This document shows, piece after piece, positions 26,470-36,585 of a stretch of DNA of 64,000 nucleotides. Each line of letters opens with the position of its first letter. Position 1 is the stretch's first letter. The translations under genes were made by a program, and so were the position numbers. Under the pieces are notes generated by a model. The model was not told where the DNA came from and ran no database searches. It saw only the letters and a list, made by a program, of their open reading frames with translations. The stretch comes from Sphingobacterium humi (GTDB lineage: Bacteria; Bacteroidota; Bacteroidia; Sphingobacteriales; Sphingobacteriaceae), in NCBI RefSeq assembly GCF_009768885.1, contig NZ_WSQA01000002.1:372001-436000 (forward strand). The letters are read 5' to 3'.

Positions 26470-29292
26470 ATGCATATTTTTTGTTATTATTTATTTATTT
26501 ACTCTCGACCTAAATGGCTGTTAGTCATCGCATCTATATGTATAGCAATAGCGTGTCAAAGCCAAACGCCTCAGCGAACAATAAAACCAATTCAAATACT
26601 TGTCGTGGATTCCTTGGGCCAGCAACCTTTACCTGCCTCAACTATAAAAGATCAATACAATACTACTGCAATTACTTCCCCAAACGGAATGGCTACGTTA
26701 TTTCCGAGTACCAAGCAAGTAAAACTTACGATATCCTTATTAGGGTATGCTGTCTATACCAAAAGTATTTTCACGGATACGATTAAAAGCCTAATCAAAA
26801 TAAATTTACAGACGAACCAGCAAATTTTACAAGAGGTCTATATCACAGGGCAAGAAAAGAACGGAATAACCAGTGCAACCCTTATCCGAAAAGAAGCTAT
26901 GGAGGTATTGCAACCTAGCAGTTTTGCCGACTTACTAGAATTATTACCGGGCAAGCGTTTTCAAAAGCCTCAACTTACCAGTGCAAACCCCATGGCTTTA
27001 CGCGAAACGGGGGTAAATGACAAAAACTATCAGATGGCAATATATGGCGGAATATCGTTTGTAATTGATGGGCAGGCTAAAAGTGTACAAAGTAATTTGC
27101 AAAGCACAGGGTTATCCGATATGCTTATAGATCCACAATCAGGATATGCGAATGCAAGTAGAAACATACTTGGATTAGGCGTCGACATGCGAACCCTAGC
27201 TACCGATCATATTCAGGAAATAGAAGTTATACGAGGCATCCCCTCGGTTCAATATGGCAATTTAACGAGTGGCCTAGTGACGGTAAAACGAAAAGCAGGC
27301 GCCAGCCCATTAAGCCTCCGTTTTAAATCGGATGGCTTAAGCAAATTATTTTATATCGGAAAGGGTCTTGAAATAAATGAAAATAAAAACATTTATGTAG
27401 GCATAGACTTTTTACAGGCATTCGAAGAACCAACTAACCCTTATGAAAATTTCAATAGACTGGGTAGTATTATTAAATATGAAAAATCTTGGCATTCAAA
27501 TACGCATAGTAAGTGGATTTGGCAGTCGTCCCTCGATTTGCATTCAACTTTGGATAGGGAAAAAACAGATGTAGATCAAGGGAACAGCAAGATCAATAAA
27601 TACACTTCCAAGCAAAGCGGATTTACTATTAGCGAATACCTGAAAAGAGAACAGTTGGGTCAACAACGGCTAACAAATTTAGAATTATGGTTATCCCTAG
27701 ACTTACAGCAGCAAACCATCGAGCAAACAAAATGGATTCAGCTAACAAATCCAGTAGCTATTCCCCATAGCTTAAATGAAGGCGAGCACGATGGCATCTA
27801 CCTCCCGGGACAATACACTTCCAATTTATTAATTAAAGGACTACCCATTGCCTTAAATTCCAAAATATTAGTGAGCAAAAGTTTGGATAAACTTTGGATG
27901 AAACATAAGCTAAATTTAGGGTCTGAATGGACTTACGACAAGAATTTAGGTCAAGGGCAGGTTTACAATACTCTCCTTCCGCCCTTCTATGGTTCTGGGA
28001 ACAGACCGAAAGTCTTTAAAAGCATTCTAGCAAATCAAGAGCTTTCCTTTTTTATGGAAGACCAAATCTCTTGGCTTGTCCATAAGCATCACCTTCAATT
28101 TATTATTGGAATACGAAATATGCATATGCTCGGCATCCCTTCGAATTTTGAAAATTTAAAGCGTTGGAAATGGGATCCAAGAATTCAATTTGCATGGGGT
28201 TTTCCTACCTTCCAACTCTTTAATAAACCAATTCAAGTAAACATGGATATGGGTTGGGGAACCGCCAGTAGAAAACCATATATGACGCAATTATCGCCTG
28301 AGCTGTTATATTGGGATTTTATTCAACTCAATTTTTTTCATGAAAATCCCGCATATAGACGAGTTAACTTTCAAACGTATCATCAACTCCCCTATAACCC
28401 TAGAATCAATTACGCGGTGAATTCTAAGAAAGAAATCCGGCTATCCATTAGGTATGCCAATAGTTATTTCACCATAAGTTCTTTTGAAGAATTGATGAAG
28501 AATGGTTTTCGTATTAATCAACACTATCGATCTTTTCCCTTTAAACGTTATCAGATCGATTCTGGGTATGTGAATCAGTTGCAAGGCCCTCCAGAACTCG
28601 AAAAACTAAACTATATACAAGAAAAACAACTACGCACATATTCCGTGATAGAAAATGGCACGCAGGTAAGAAAAAAAGGGATAGAATTTCAAATAACAAG
28701 CCCACGATTTTCATTCTTAAACAGTAGAATCACCGCTGATGGCGCCTGGTATTTAAGCAATTACCAAAATAGCATCCCCGTATATAAAGAACCGAAAAGC
28801 CCAATCCTATTCAATGGAGTTCGAATGCAATATTTAGGACTTTACCAAATGGATGAAGGCTATATTAATGAAGTTTTCAGTAATAAAATCTCCATTGATC
28901 ATTACCTTAAACATATAGGCTTTACCTTTTTTAGTTCTTATCAGTTCCGGTGGTTTGAAACACGGAAAAGTGCATGGAATGATGGCCTTCCTTTCCGCTA
29001 TGTGGATATTAATGGAAGCGAAAGAGACTTTAGTCCTTCGGAATTAGCTAATCCCCAATTACGTCAGCTTGTCATCCTTTATGGTAAGGATGCATTCAAT
29101 AAAAGGCGATATCCTTTGCAAACAACCATCAACATGAAGGCGAGTAAAGAAATAGGCAAACTGATTAAACTTTCCATGTATGTAAATAGCTTATTCTCCT
29201 ATACCAAAAGTTCCAAAGGCTCAGCAAATCAAAAGAAAGCAAAGGGTATAAATAGCCCATATTTTGGCATGGAACTTAATTTTCAACTATAA
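26470..29292 (+). CDS. TonB-dependent outer-membrane receptor
   Basis: A 940-residue protein from ATG 26470 (an in-frame TTG at 26437 lies within the promoter). It has a signal anchor (WLLVIASICIAIACQSQ), a carboxypeptidase-like regulatory domain (about 40-125), a plug domain (ATLIRKEAMEVLQPSSFADL and EIEVIRGIPSVQYGNLTSG) and a large beta-barrel to the C-terminal FGMELNFQL. It lacks the SusC GYGT.K..DLTG junction and has no SusD partner, so it is a classical receptor, for example for a siderophore, haem or other metal complex. It leads a four-gene plus-strand operon with DUF4876, DUF6850 and cytochrome c peroxidase genes. Confidence 0.93.
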   Translation: MHIFCYYLFIYSRPKWLLVIASICIAIACQSQTPQRTIKPIQILVVDSLGQQPLPASTIKDQYNTTAITSPNGMATLFPSTKQVKLTISLLGYAVYTKSIFTDTIKSLIKINLQTNQQILQEVYITGQEKNGITSATLIRKEAMEVLQPSSFADLLELLPGKRFQKPQLTSANPMALRETGVNDKNYQMAIYGGISFVIDGQAKSVQSNLQSTGLSDMLIDPQSGYANASRNILGLGVDMRTLATDHIQEIEVIRGIPSVQYGNLTSGLVTVKRKAGASPLSLRFKSDGLSKLFYIGKGLEINENKNIYVGIDFLQAFEEPTNPYENFNRLGSIIKYEKSWHSNTHSKWIWQSSLDLHSTLDREKTDVDQGNSKINKYTSKQSGFTISEYLKREQLGQQRLTNLELWLSLDLQQQTIEQTKWIQLTNPVAIPHSLNEGEHDGIYLPGQYTSNLLIKGLPIALNSKILVSKSLDKLWMKHKLNLGSEWTYDKNLGQGQVYNTLLPPFYGSGNRPKVFKSILANQELSFFMEDQISWLVHKHHLQFIIGIRNMHMLGIPSNFENLKRWKWDPRIQFAWGFPTFQLFNKPIQVNMDMGWGTASRKPYMTQLSPELLYWDFIQLNFFHENPAYRRVNFQTYHQLPYNPRINYAVNSKKEIRLSIRYANSYFTISSFEELMKNGFRINQHYRSFPFKRYQIDSGYVNQLQGPPELEKLNYIQEKQLRTYSVIENGTQVRKKGIEFQITSPRFSFLNSRITADGAWYLSNYQNSIPVYKEPKSPILFNGVRMQYLGLYQMDEGYINEVFSNKISIDHYLKHIGFTFFSSYQFRWFETRKSAWNDGLPFRYVDINGSERDFSPSELANPQLRQLVILYGKDAFNKRRYPLQTTINMKASKEIGKLIKLSMYVNSLFSYTKSSKGSANQKKAKGINSPYFGMELNFQL

Positions 29293-29313
29293 CATAAATA
29301 AATATAATAACTC

Positions 29314-30516
29314 ATGAGAATACCAAACATTAGCATTTTTTTACTAGCCCTTTCCATATTGTTTTTACTTGGATGTAAAAAAGATGCCCCTGTAGACAGT
29401 GCATTAACGGTACAGTTTCAGGCTGAATTCCCGAATGACTTGACCGATTTTAAACTGAAAGAGATTAATGTTGTCGCTAAGGAAATAAATACCGGATTGG
29501 AAACAAAAACAAGCAGTAACCAAGCTAATTTTACGATGAAGCTCCCCTCGGGTTTATACGATATTCAAATTAATGGCTCTGCCAGTTATAATTTAGATGG
29601 AGAGCAAAAGGAAAGCCCCATTACGGCCTATGTTGAGCGCCGACAAATTGTTGAAGGTAAGCTTAATGTGGTCTTTTCCCTATTTCTTTCCAGAACGGAC
29701 GGCGGATTTGTAATTGAGGAGTTATTTTTTGCGGGGAATAATACGCCAGAGAATGAACTATATCTAGGCGACCGCTACATAAAAATATACAACAACAGCG
29801 AAAACGTGCTGTATGCTGATGGATTAGCGATTGCGGGCACCACTTTTTCCACAGTAGAACGTTACGATTATCAGCCGAACATCATGCCTGAGGCTGTAGC
29901 TGTAAATGCTATCATTATGATTCCTGGCAGCGGAAAAGAATATCCAGTACAACCAGGAGGCTCCATTATCATAGCTGAAACGGCCATTAATCATAAAGAA
30001 TATAATAATAAAGCTATTAATCTGTCGAATGCGGATTTTGAAATGCTCGATCCGGATGATGACGAGGATGTTGATAATCCTAAAGTGACAAACATGATTA
30101 ACTTCTTGGATAAACTCGTTATTCACAATCGTGGTTACCAAACTTTTGTATTGGCGAAAATACCATTAAATCAACAAGCTTTTGCGCAAAACCATGCCTA
30201 CAACTATAGTTATAAGTTTGAGTTTGAAGGGTTCAACATGGATATGGAAGAATCAACCTTTAAAATTCCTAATACATGGATCGTTGATGCTGTAAATCTG
30301 AGTGTACAATCTGAATTTAAATGGATTGTAACCGCTCCTAGCTTAGATAAAGGATGGACATATTGCGGAAAATACGATGGCGATAAAAGTCGATTTGGAA
30401 GATCAGTAAAAAGAAAAGTCTTAAGCCGCAGCGCTAAAGGTTATTCCATCTTGAAAGATACGAACAACTCATCTGTTGACTTTGAAGCGGAGGCAAGCCC
30501 TTCCTTAATAAACTAA
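29314..30516 (+). CDS. DUF4876-type lipoprotein
   Basis: A 400-residue lipoprotein (signal ending in FLLGC, lipid Cys21). The N-terminal part (about 25-130) looks like a beta-sandwich; the rest carries the DUF4876 pattern: GFVIEELFFAGNNTPENELY, DRYIKIYNNSENVLYADGL, PGSGKEYPVQPGGSIIIAE, and IPNTWIVDAVNL. The family is confined to Bacteroidota and found next to TonB receptors, so a surface ligand-binding role is likely. Its start is 21 bases after the receptor stop. No catalytic residues are recognised. Confidence 0.82.
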   Translation: MRIPNISIFLLALSILFLLGCKKDAPVDSALTVQFQAEFPNDLTDFKLKEINVVAKEINTGLETKTSSNQANFTMKLPSGLYDIQINGSASYNLDGEQKESPITAYVERRQIVEGKLNVVFSLFLSRTDGGFVIEELFFAGNNTPENELYLGDRYIKIYNNSENVLYADGLAIAGTTFSTVERYDYQPNIMPEAVAVNAIIMIPGSGKEYPVQPGGSIIIAETAINHKEYNNKAINLSNADFEMLDPDDDEDVDNPKVTNMINFLDKLVIHNRGYQTFVLAKIPLNQQAFAQNHAYNYSYKFEFEGFNMDMEESTFKIPNTWIVDAVNLSVQSEFKWIVTAPSLDKGWTYCGKYDGDKSRFGRSVKRKVLSRSAKGYSILKDTNNSSVDFEAEASPSLIN

Positions 30517-30532
30517 GCAATAGCGAAGCAAA

Positions 30533-32092
30533 ATGACTGCATCATGCATTAGAAGTCATATCAACACAGGTATATTCGGGCTAATTTTCCTATTATCAGC
30601 CCGAATTACCTATGCTCAGGAATCAAAGCCAATAGCTATAGACCTTTGGCGGGAAATGCTTCAGCATCGTCTAGAACACTATTTATTGAAAAGAGAAGCG
30701 GCAGAAAGGAACCCTGTTCTTTTTCAAACAGATAGTTTAGAGCAATTCACCTTAATTCAGGCATTTACAAAAACAACAAGGCAACAGGTTTTTGATCCGC
30801 AACTTGGCAATGGTAAACAAATAAATGGAATCCAATCTCAAGGGTTTAAACGCTTGGGAACTCAGCAATCTATTTGGGGTAGGGCCAAATATGCTCAAGA
30901 AAACCATAAAAACATTTCTTGGAATGAAAACAAGGATATAGAATGGATATATCCCTACCTGACAGCAGACAGTGTTGGTGGGCATTTAACATCTGAGACT
31001 TATTCCATCGCAGGAGGTTATAACCGGGTGATTAGAAGACAGATTATTGGGATTTCTGCTTCCTATTTAGCAAGTACGCAATTCCGTCAAACCGATCCTA
31101 GACCTGCTAATAACAGTGCAGAACTCAGCTTACAACTCGGAGCGAGCCGGCAAATCAATGCTTATCGAACAGCAATAGGTCTGGTTTATCAAAACTATAG
31201 TCAATTAAGTTCCATAACCATTAAAAACCCACATCAAAGTCCTAGTTTTTACCAGCTTATCGGCATGGGGATGGATCAAAAGGTTTTATGGGGTAAAAAT
31301 ACAACAAGTTATTTTTCGGGTCATTCGCATGGCATCAATTTTCAAATGCTCCCAAAAAAGCAAGAGGGGGTTTATTGCATACTGGATTTAAAACGATTTT
31401 ATATCGAAAAGTCAATAAATAACATAGGTTCCATAATAAGTGCATTTGCTAAAAGTGAGAGGAAGGAAGTTGCATTAGCCTATCGCAAGGAAAGAAGCAA
31501 TCAAGCTTTAACAGCAAGGATAAAGTATATTGAATATGAACGGAAAGGCACGAGTTTTCTTTTTGACCAGCAATATTCAGGCACTTTCATAAAAATCGGT
31601 GAAAGACAGGATTTCAATCATCGCGTGCAAACACTTAATACAGCAATAACCTTCCTACATAATTTTATAGACAACAGCCTAGTTGCATCCATCACACCCA
31701 TTGGCGTCTATCAGCATAACCGAATGGATTATAGCATAGACCAGCGATCTTGGGATTACAAATCTATGGCCTATGGAATGGAAGGAAAATTTCAGAAACT
31801 GCAGCGTAGGAATAGGCTTTGGGAATTACAGATAGGCTATAAAAAACAAGTGCCTGAAACTAAAAATAAAGTCTTTAACCTCATTTTAGAAAACAAGGGT
31901 TTGGAGGCTTTGCAAAATCAGCAATTCGAATATTATACTGCTGCCTTTTCCAATTATAATCTTACCCTGAATTACCATCAGGCTTTAGCAAAATCTATGG
32001 TATTATTAGTTGGCTTGGAAAGCAATCTACAATACTTTAACGGGAAAGGTTACAATAAGGGTATTGGCCTTTCACTAGGGATTGCCATATAA
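30533..32092 (+). CDS. DUF6850-type outer-membrane beta-barrel protein
   Basis: A 519-residue exported protein (signal GLIFLLSARITYAQ). It has WGRAKYAQENHKNISWNENK, YPYLTADSVGGHLTSETYSI, GGYNRV and the segment STQFRQTDPRPANN, which match the DUF6850 family, then alternating strands to the C-terminus, predicted to form an outer-membrane barrel. It is the third gene of the operon (16 bases after DUF4876). Role unknown; consistent co-occurrence with DUF4876 and a TonB receptor suggests one uptake or surface system. Confidence 0.75.
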   Translation: MTASCIRSHINTGIFGLIFLLSARITYAQESKPIAIDLWREMLQHRLEHYLLKREAAERNPVLFQTDSLEQFTLIQAFTKTTRQQVFDPQLGNGKQINGIQSQGFKRLGTQQSIWGRAKYAQENHKNISWNENKDIEWIYPYLTADSVGGHLTSETYSIAGGYNRVIRRQIIGISASYLASTQFRQTDPRPANNSAELSLQLGASRQINAYRTAIGLVYQNYSQLSSITIKNPHQSPSFYQLIGMGMDQKVLWGKNTTSYFSGHSHGINFQMLPKKQEGVYCILDLKRFYIEKSINNIGSIISAFAKSERKEVALAYRKERSNQALTARIKYIEYERKGTSFLFDQQYSGTFIKIGERQDFNHRVQTLNTAITFLHNFIDNSLVASITPIGVYQHNRMDYSIDQRSWDYKSMAYGMEGKFQKLQRRNRLWELQIGYKKQVPETKNKVFNLILENKGLEALQNQQFEYYTAAFSNYNLTLNYHQALAKSMVLLVGLESNLQYFNGKGYNKGIGLSLGIAI

Positions 32093-32102
32093 GTATGAAT
32101 TT

Positions 32103-33242
32103 ATGTTTTCTACTAATCGCTTTATAAAAGTTTTACTGCCCATCTTTGTACCGGCCTTTTATTGTATTCAGCATCTTTTTTATAAACCAGGAAACCATTA
32201 TGAAAATTTACGATCAAAGTATGCTCAACCTATTGATAAATGGCCTAAACCTTGGGTTGATTTAAATGTTCCGTGGGAAGAACTCGAAGGTTTACCCTAT
32301 GATGTAAGTTTTTTTGAGGAACAAGAGCAACCCATAGCTGAATTAGGGAAATTATTATTCTTTGACCCGCGTCTATCGGGTTCGAATCAGATTTCCTGCA
32401 GTAGCTGTCATGATCCACAATTAGGTTGGTCAGATGGTAGGGATGTAGCCTTAGGAAATGATCACTTGCAAGGACATCGAAATAGTATATCCATATTAAA
32501 TGTAAAACACCGCAGGCAGCTCTTTTGGGATGGTCGTGTGAAAGCTTTGGAAGATCAAGCCTTAAGTCCTATCCTAGCCCATCATGAAATGGCTAGTGAT
32601 ACGACACAGCTTATTGCAAAATTAAAAAGAATTAAGGGCTATACACCTCATTTTGAACTAGCCTTTAGGGCTAAGAAATGGGGTATAAACGAAATTCTGG
32701 AAGCCCTAGCTGCCTTTCAACAGACGATTAAAGGTAGGCAAAGTAGGTTTGATTTATTTGTTGCAGGTGATTATACCAAACTTTCAGACCAAGAGATTAA
32801 AGGATTACACCTTTTTCGTACCAAGGGGCGTTGCATGAACTGTCATTATGGCCCCTATTTTACAGATCATAAATTTCACAATATTGGTTTAACCTATTAT
32901 AAAAGGGATTATCAGGATCTCGGTCGCTTCCATATCACACAGAATCCAGAAGATGTTGGTCGCTTCCAAACGCCCATGTTAAGGGATGTGATGAACAGTG
33001 GCCCATGGATGCATAATGGTTTATTTGATGATATGGAAGGGATCATTAGTTTATACAATACTGGGATGCAAACGATAAACCCCAGCAAGGAGGAAAAGCT
33101 TGCAGACCCGCTATTTCCGATAACAGACCCTTTATTAAAACCTTTGCAGCTAGATATCGAAGAAATTGAAGCGATTGCAGCCTTTATGCAAAGTATTACA
33201 GCTACAGCATATAAAATGGAGAGGCCTAAATTGCCGAACTAA
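32103..33242 (+). CDS. Di-haem cytochrome c peroxidase / MauG family protein
   Basis: A 379-residue exported protein with two c-type haem sites: CSSCH (C99-H103) and CMNCH (C244-H248). Family markers include LGKLLFFDPRLSGSNQISCS, GWSDG, RNSISILNV, FWDGRVKALEDQALSPI and FQTPMLRDVMNSGPWMHNG. It reduces H2O2 or oxidises a partner in the periplasm. The N-terminal segment (VLLPIFVPAFYCIQHLF) is an uncleaved anchor or signal. ATG 32103 is preferred to an in-frame TTG at 32082 that would overlap the previous gene. Placement behind a TonB receptor suggests a role in redox handling of the imported ligand or metal (inference). Confidence 0.9.
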   Translation: MFSTNRFIKVLLPIFVPAFYCIQHLFYKPGNHYENLRSKYAQPIDKWPKPWVDLNVPWEELEGLPYDVSFFEEQEQPIAELGKLLFFDPRLSGSNQISCSSCHDPQLGWSDGRDVALGNDHLQGHRNSISILNVKHRRQLFWDGRVKALEDQALSPILAHHEMASDTTQLIAKLKRIKGYTPHFELAFRAKKWGINEILEALAAFQQTIKGRQSRFDLFVAGDYTKLSDQEIKGLHLFRTKGRCMNCHYGPYFTDHKFHNIGLTYYKRDYQDLGRFHITQNPEDVGRFQTPMLRDVMNSGPWMHNGLFDDMEGIISLYNTGMQTINPSKEEKLADPLFPITDPLLKPLQLDIEEIEAIAAFMQSITATAYKMERPKLPN

Positions 33243-33372
33243 AACGAGCTTAATCCAAACCCCTTACCCTACAAACGATTATTTCCCATTACCCCAAACC
33301 TTATGTAATAAAATTTTGATGAAAAATATTCAAACTATTAACTAATTTCGTGAGCAATAAGATTAACAATTA

Positions 33373-35547
33373 ATGAAAAAACTAGTAATATTACTATTAT
33401 TGAGCTCCAGTTATGCCTACGGTCAGCGCAATTTCACGATTGAAGAGACAGTATTTGGCCCTGGTAAATATGCGCCGAAAAATCTATATGCGCAGCAATG
33501 GATTTCAGGCACGGATGCACTCACCCACGTTGATAGCACCTTCCAAAACCTATTGGTTCGGAATGCGAAGGAAAATTGGCTGGCAAAATCCTTAATTACG
33601 GCCAAAGATCTGCAAGAAGCGGTTTCTAAAATCATTACGGACGAGAAGTTCATCATCCGTCGTTTTCCGATGGACTACCAATGGGAGGATGCTAAGCATA
33701 TCAACTTTCAGTTGGAAGCAGAAAAAAACAGCTACGGCATTTCCTACGATTTAGCCAGTAAAACGGCCAAGATTACCTCTAAAATTCCGTCCGGACAAGA
33801 GGATGTAACCTATAGCGAGGCGAATACACAAACAGCCTACCTGATTGGTAATAATATTGAGATCTTAACCGCCGATGGGCGTAAAATTACCGTAACGCAA
33901 GATACGGTTGACGGCATTGTGAATGGAAGTTCAAAAACGCATAGAAATGAGTTTGGCGTAGATCGCGGTATGTGGTGGTCGCCGGACAGCAAAAAGTTAC
34001 TATACTACCGTAAAGACGAGTCTATGGTGACAAACTATCCATTACCGCAATGGGACAGCCGCGTCGCCAGCATCAAAAACATCCGTTATCCGATGGCGGG
34101 TATGAAGAGCGAGGAAGTAACCTTGCATATCTTTAATACCGAAACCAATGCCTATGTGCAATTGCAAACTGGGGAACCCAAGGAACAATACCTAACGATC
34201 GTGACCTGGGATCCTTCTGGTGAATATATTTACGTTGGGGTATTAAATCGCGGTCAAGATCATCTGAAGCTGAATAAATACAATGCTAAATCAGGTGCTT
34301 TTATGCAAACCCTATTTGAGGAGAAATCGACTACTTGGGTGGAACCTCAAAAACCATTGACCTTCTTGCCAAATAATGCTAACCAGTTTTTATACCAAAC
34401 GGATAAGGATGGCTACAACCAACTTTACCTTTATAAAACAGATGGCAGCTTGGTTCGTCACTTAGGTTTCAATGATGTAATTGTTGAGGAACTGCAAGGA
34501 TTCGACCAGAAAGGCCAAAAAGCCTATTATATTGGCGCCTGCAATAATGGTATGGAACGTCAGCTTTTCGAAGTTGAGTTAAAAAATAGCAAAACACGCC
34601 AATTGACACAAACCAGTGCTGTCCACCAAGCTTCGGTAAGCCCGACAGGCAAATACATTTGGGATCAATATAGCAACCTGAGCACGGCCAATAAGATTCA
34701 AATAATCGATGGTAAATCGAATAAAAGTCAGGAGATTTTAACCGCAGCTAATCCTTTTGAAGGCAAGATCGCTCTTCCTAAAATTGAGTTTAAGGAATTC
34801 ACTTCGGCGGATGGCAAAACTCCTTTGAATGCAAGGATTACATACCCAGCTAATTTCGACCCGGCCAAGAAATACCCGGTTATGGTTTATTTATATGGCG
34901 GATCGCATGCGCAGCTTGTCACCAACAGGTGGTTAGGCGGTGTAGGCTATTTCGATCTTTATATGGCGCAGAAAGGCTACTTAGTCTTCACACTCGACAA
35001 CCGCGGTTCGGATGCGCGTGGTCGTGACTTCACCCGTGTTACACACCGTAAACTGGGCGAGGCAGAAATGGCCGATCAAATGGTCGGGATTTCCTACCTG
35101 CAATCGCTTCCTTATGTAGATCGTGAAAACATGGGCATCTTTGGATGGAGCTTCGGCGGATTTATGACCAGCTCTTTCATGACCAAGCATAATGACATCT
35201 TTAAAGCGGCTGTTGCCGGTGGTCCTGTAATCGACTGGAAATATTATGAGGTGATGTATGGCGAACGCTATATGGATACACCTCAGGAAAACCCTGATGG
35301 CTATGCTAAGACTTCCATGTTGAATAAAGCCGACAAATTGAAAGGTAATTTATTGATTATTCATGGTGCGCAAGACCCTGTGGTGGTGCAGCAGCATAGC
35401 ATGGAATTCATTGAGCAATGTATTAAGGCCGGTAAGCAAGTCGATTACTTCTTGTACCCAACCCATGAACACAATGTGATGGGTAGAGACCGCATCCATA
35501 TGTACGATAAAATTGCCAAGTATTTTGATTTACATCTAAAGAAATAA
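33373..35547 (+). CDS. Exported dipeptidyl-peptidase IV-type serine peptidase (S9B)
   Basis: A 724-residue protein with a signal peptide (LVILLLLSSSYAYG), an N-terminal beta-propeller domain (to about 470) and a C-terminal alpha/beta-hydrolase domain. The catalytic triad is visible: S593 in GWSFGG, D668 in HGAQDPVV, H700 in THEHNV. Length and order fit DPP-IV family peptidases, which release N-terminal X-Pro dipeptides. It is a single gene with its own terminator and likely helps use proline-containing peptides in the periplasm. Confidence 0.92.
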   Translation: MKKLVILLLLSSSYAYGQRNFTIEETVFGPGKYAPKNLYAQQWISGTDALTHVDSTFQNLLVRNAKENWLAKSLITAKDLQEAVSKIITDEKFIIRRFPMDYQWEDAKHINFQLEAEKNSYGISYDLASKTAKITSKIPSGQEDVTYSEANTQTAYLIGNNIEILTADGRKITVTQDTVDGIVNGSSKTHRNEFGVDRGMWWSPDSKKLLYYRKDESMVTNYPLPQWDSRVASIKNIRYPMAGMKSEEVTLHIFNTETNAYVQLQTGEPKEQYLTIVTWDPSGEYIYVGVLNRGQDHLKLNKYNAKSGAFMQTLFEEKSTTWVEPQKPLTFLPNNANQFLYQTDKDGYNQLYLYKTDGSLVRHLGFNDVIVEELQGFDQKGQKAYYIGACNNGMERQLFEVELKNSKTRQLTQTSAVHQASVSPTGKYIWDQYSNLSTANKIQIIDGKSNKSQEILTAANPFEGKIALPKIEFKEFTSADGKTPLNARITYPANFDPAKKYPVMVYLYGGSHAQLVTNRWLGGVGYFDLYMAQKGYLVFTLDNRGSDARGRDFTRVTHRKLGEAEMADQMVGISYLQSLPYVDRENMGIFGWSFGGFMTSSFMTKHNDIFKAAVAGGPVIDWKYYEVMYGERYMDTPQENPDGYAKTSMLNKADKLKGNLLIIHGAQDPVVVQQHSMEFIEQCIKAGKQVDYFLYPTHEHNVMGRDRIHMYDKIAKYFDLHLKK

Positions 35548-35573
35548 CGGCAATAGCATTCCTTTATAAGCAT

Positions 35574-35605
35574 AAAAAAGCAGGACCAAAAAGTCCTGCT
35601 TTTTT
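35574..35605. terminator. Bidirectional terminator between DPP-IV and isomerase genes
   Basis: A 13-bp stem of A6-GCAGGAC (35574-35586) with GTCCTGC-T6 (35593-35605) around a 6-base loop. It sits between convergent genes and has A and T runs for both directions. Confidence 0.9.
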
Positions 35606-35622
35606 AATGTTCAGTATACTGT

Positions 35623-36540
35623 TTAAGCTTTACTATAACTGATAATTTTATCCAAGGCTTTAGAAAGTGCTGCCAAATGGGTTCGATCTCCTGCCGAGAC
35701 CTCTAGGGTCATCCAACCACCTTGGTAATTAATCTCATTAATTTTCTTCATCACCAAAGGCCAGTTTATATCGCCTTCTGTAAGGGGCACATTAAAACCT
35801 TTTCCTAATCCCTGATTCATCATAATATCACGGCTAAATTCCTTAACATGCAACTTGACAATACGCTTATTTAAAGTTTCTATCCAGTGTTCGGGCCAGC
35901 CATAACGTAGCACATTGCCAATATCAAAATACCAACCTACGAGGGGATGGCCAATTTCATCGACAAAGCGTTTTGCTTCAACAGGACTTAGGATAAAATT
36001 ATTCCAAACATTTTCCAACCCTATCTTTACCCCTGTTTTTTCAGCAGTAGGAATAAGCCGTTTAACCGATTCCTGCGCATTTTTATAGGCGGTTTCGTAA
36101 GATACCTTATCATTAACTACTCCAGGAACTACCAACACTGTATCTGCTCCTAATTCTTTCGCTTGCTGCAGGGTTTTAGCTACTGAATCAACAATAAAGT
36201 CGCGAACTGCTTGATCCGGATCGGATAAGGGTTTCGCCCAATGGTGGTGATTCACCATCGCCGGCACTTTAATTCCCGTCTGTTCGCTTGCTTTTATAAT
36301 ATCCCTCAATGGTTCGCCCATTGGGCCATTAAATTCAATGCCATCGAAGCCTAGGTCTTTCACCAGTTTAAACTTATCTAATAGCGGTATATCTTCTTTA
36401 ATCATGCCAAAGCCGAGGGCTTTTTTCAAGCTTACAGCTTGTGTCTGCTGGCTGGGAATCATCGTGGCTCCCCCCATTTTAGGCAAAGCTTGTGTAGCCA
36501 CAGCTAGACCAATGGCTTTTAAAAAGTCTTTTCGAATCAT
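35623..36540 (-). CDS. Exported sugar-phosphate isomerase/epimerase-like TIM barrel
   Basis: A 305-residue protein of the xylose-isomerase-like TIM-barrel family. The divalent-metal ligands fit: E176 (IGLENVWNNF), D206 (WYFDIGNV), H231 (VKLHVKEF) and E280 (WMTLEVSAG). The N-terminus (MIRKDFLKAIGLAVATQAL) looks like a Tat-type signal but with only one Arg, so export is likely, not certain. Family members isomerise or epimerise keto-sugars and also hydrate or cleave 3-keto-sugars. It follows the metallo-beta-lactamase-fold gene by 45 bases and may share its promoter. Confidence 0.87.
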   Translation of the reverse strand: MIRKDFLKAIGLAVATQALPKMGGATMIPSQQTQAVSLKKALGFGMIKEDIPLLDKFKLVKDLGFDGIEFNGPMGEPLRDIIKASEQTGIKVPAMVNHHHWAKPLSDPDQAVRDFIVDSVAKTLQQAKELGADTVLVVPGVVNDKVSYETAYKNAQESVKRLIPTAEKTGVKIGLENVWNNFILSPVEAKRFVDEIGHPLVGWYFDIGNVLRYGWPEHWIETLNKRIVKLHVKEFSRDIMMNQGLGKGFNVPLTEGDINWPLVMKKINEINYQGGWMTLEVSAGDRTHLAALSKALDKIISYSKA

Positions 36541-36585
36541 AGTTTAGATCAATAGCATTGTTATTAAAACCCTAAAATAATAAAA

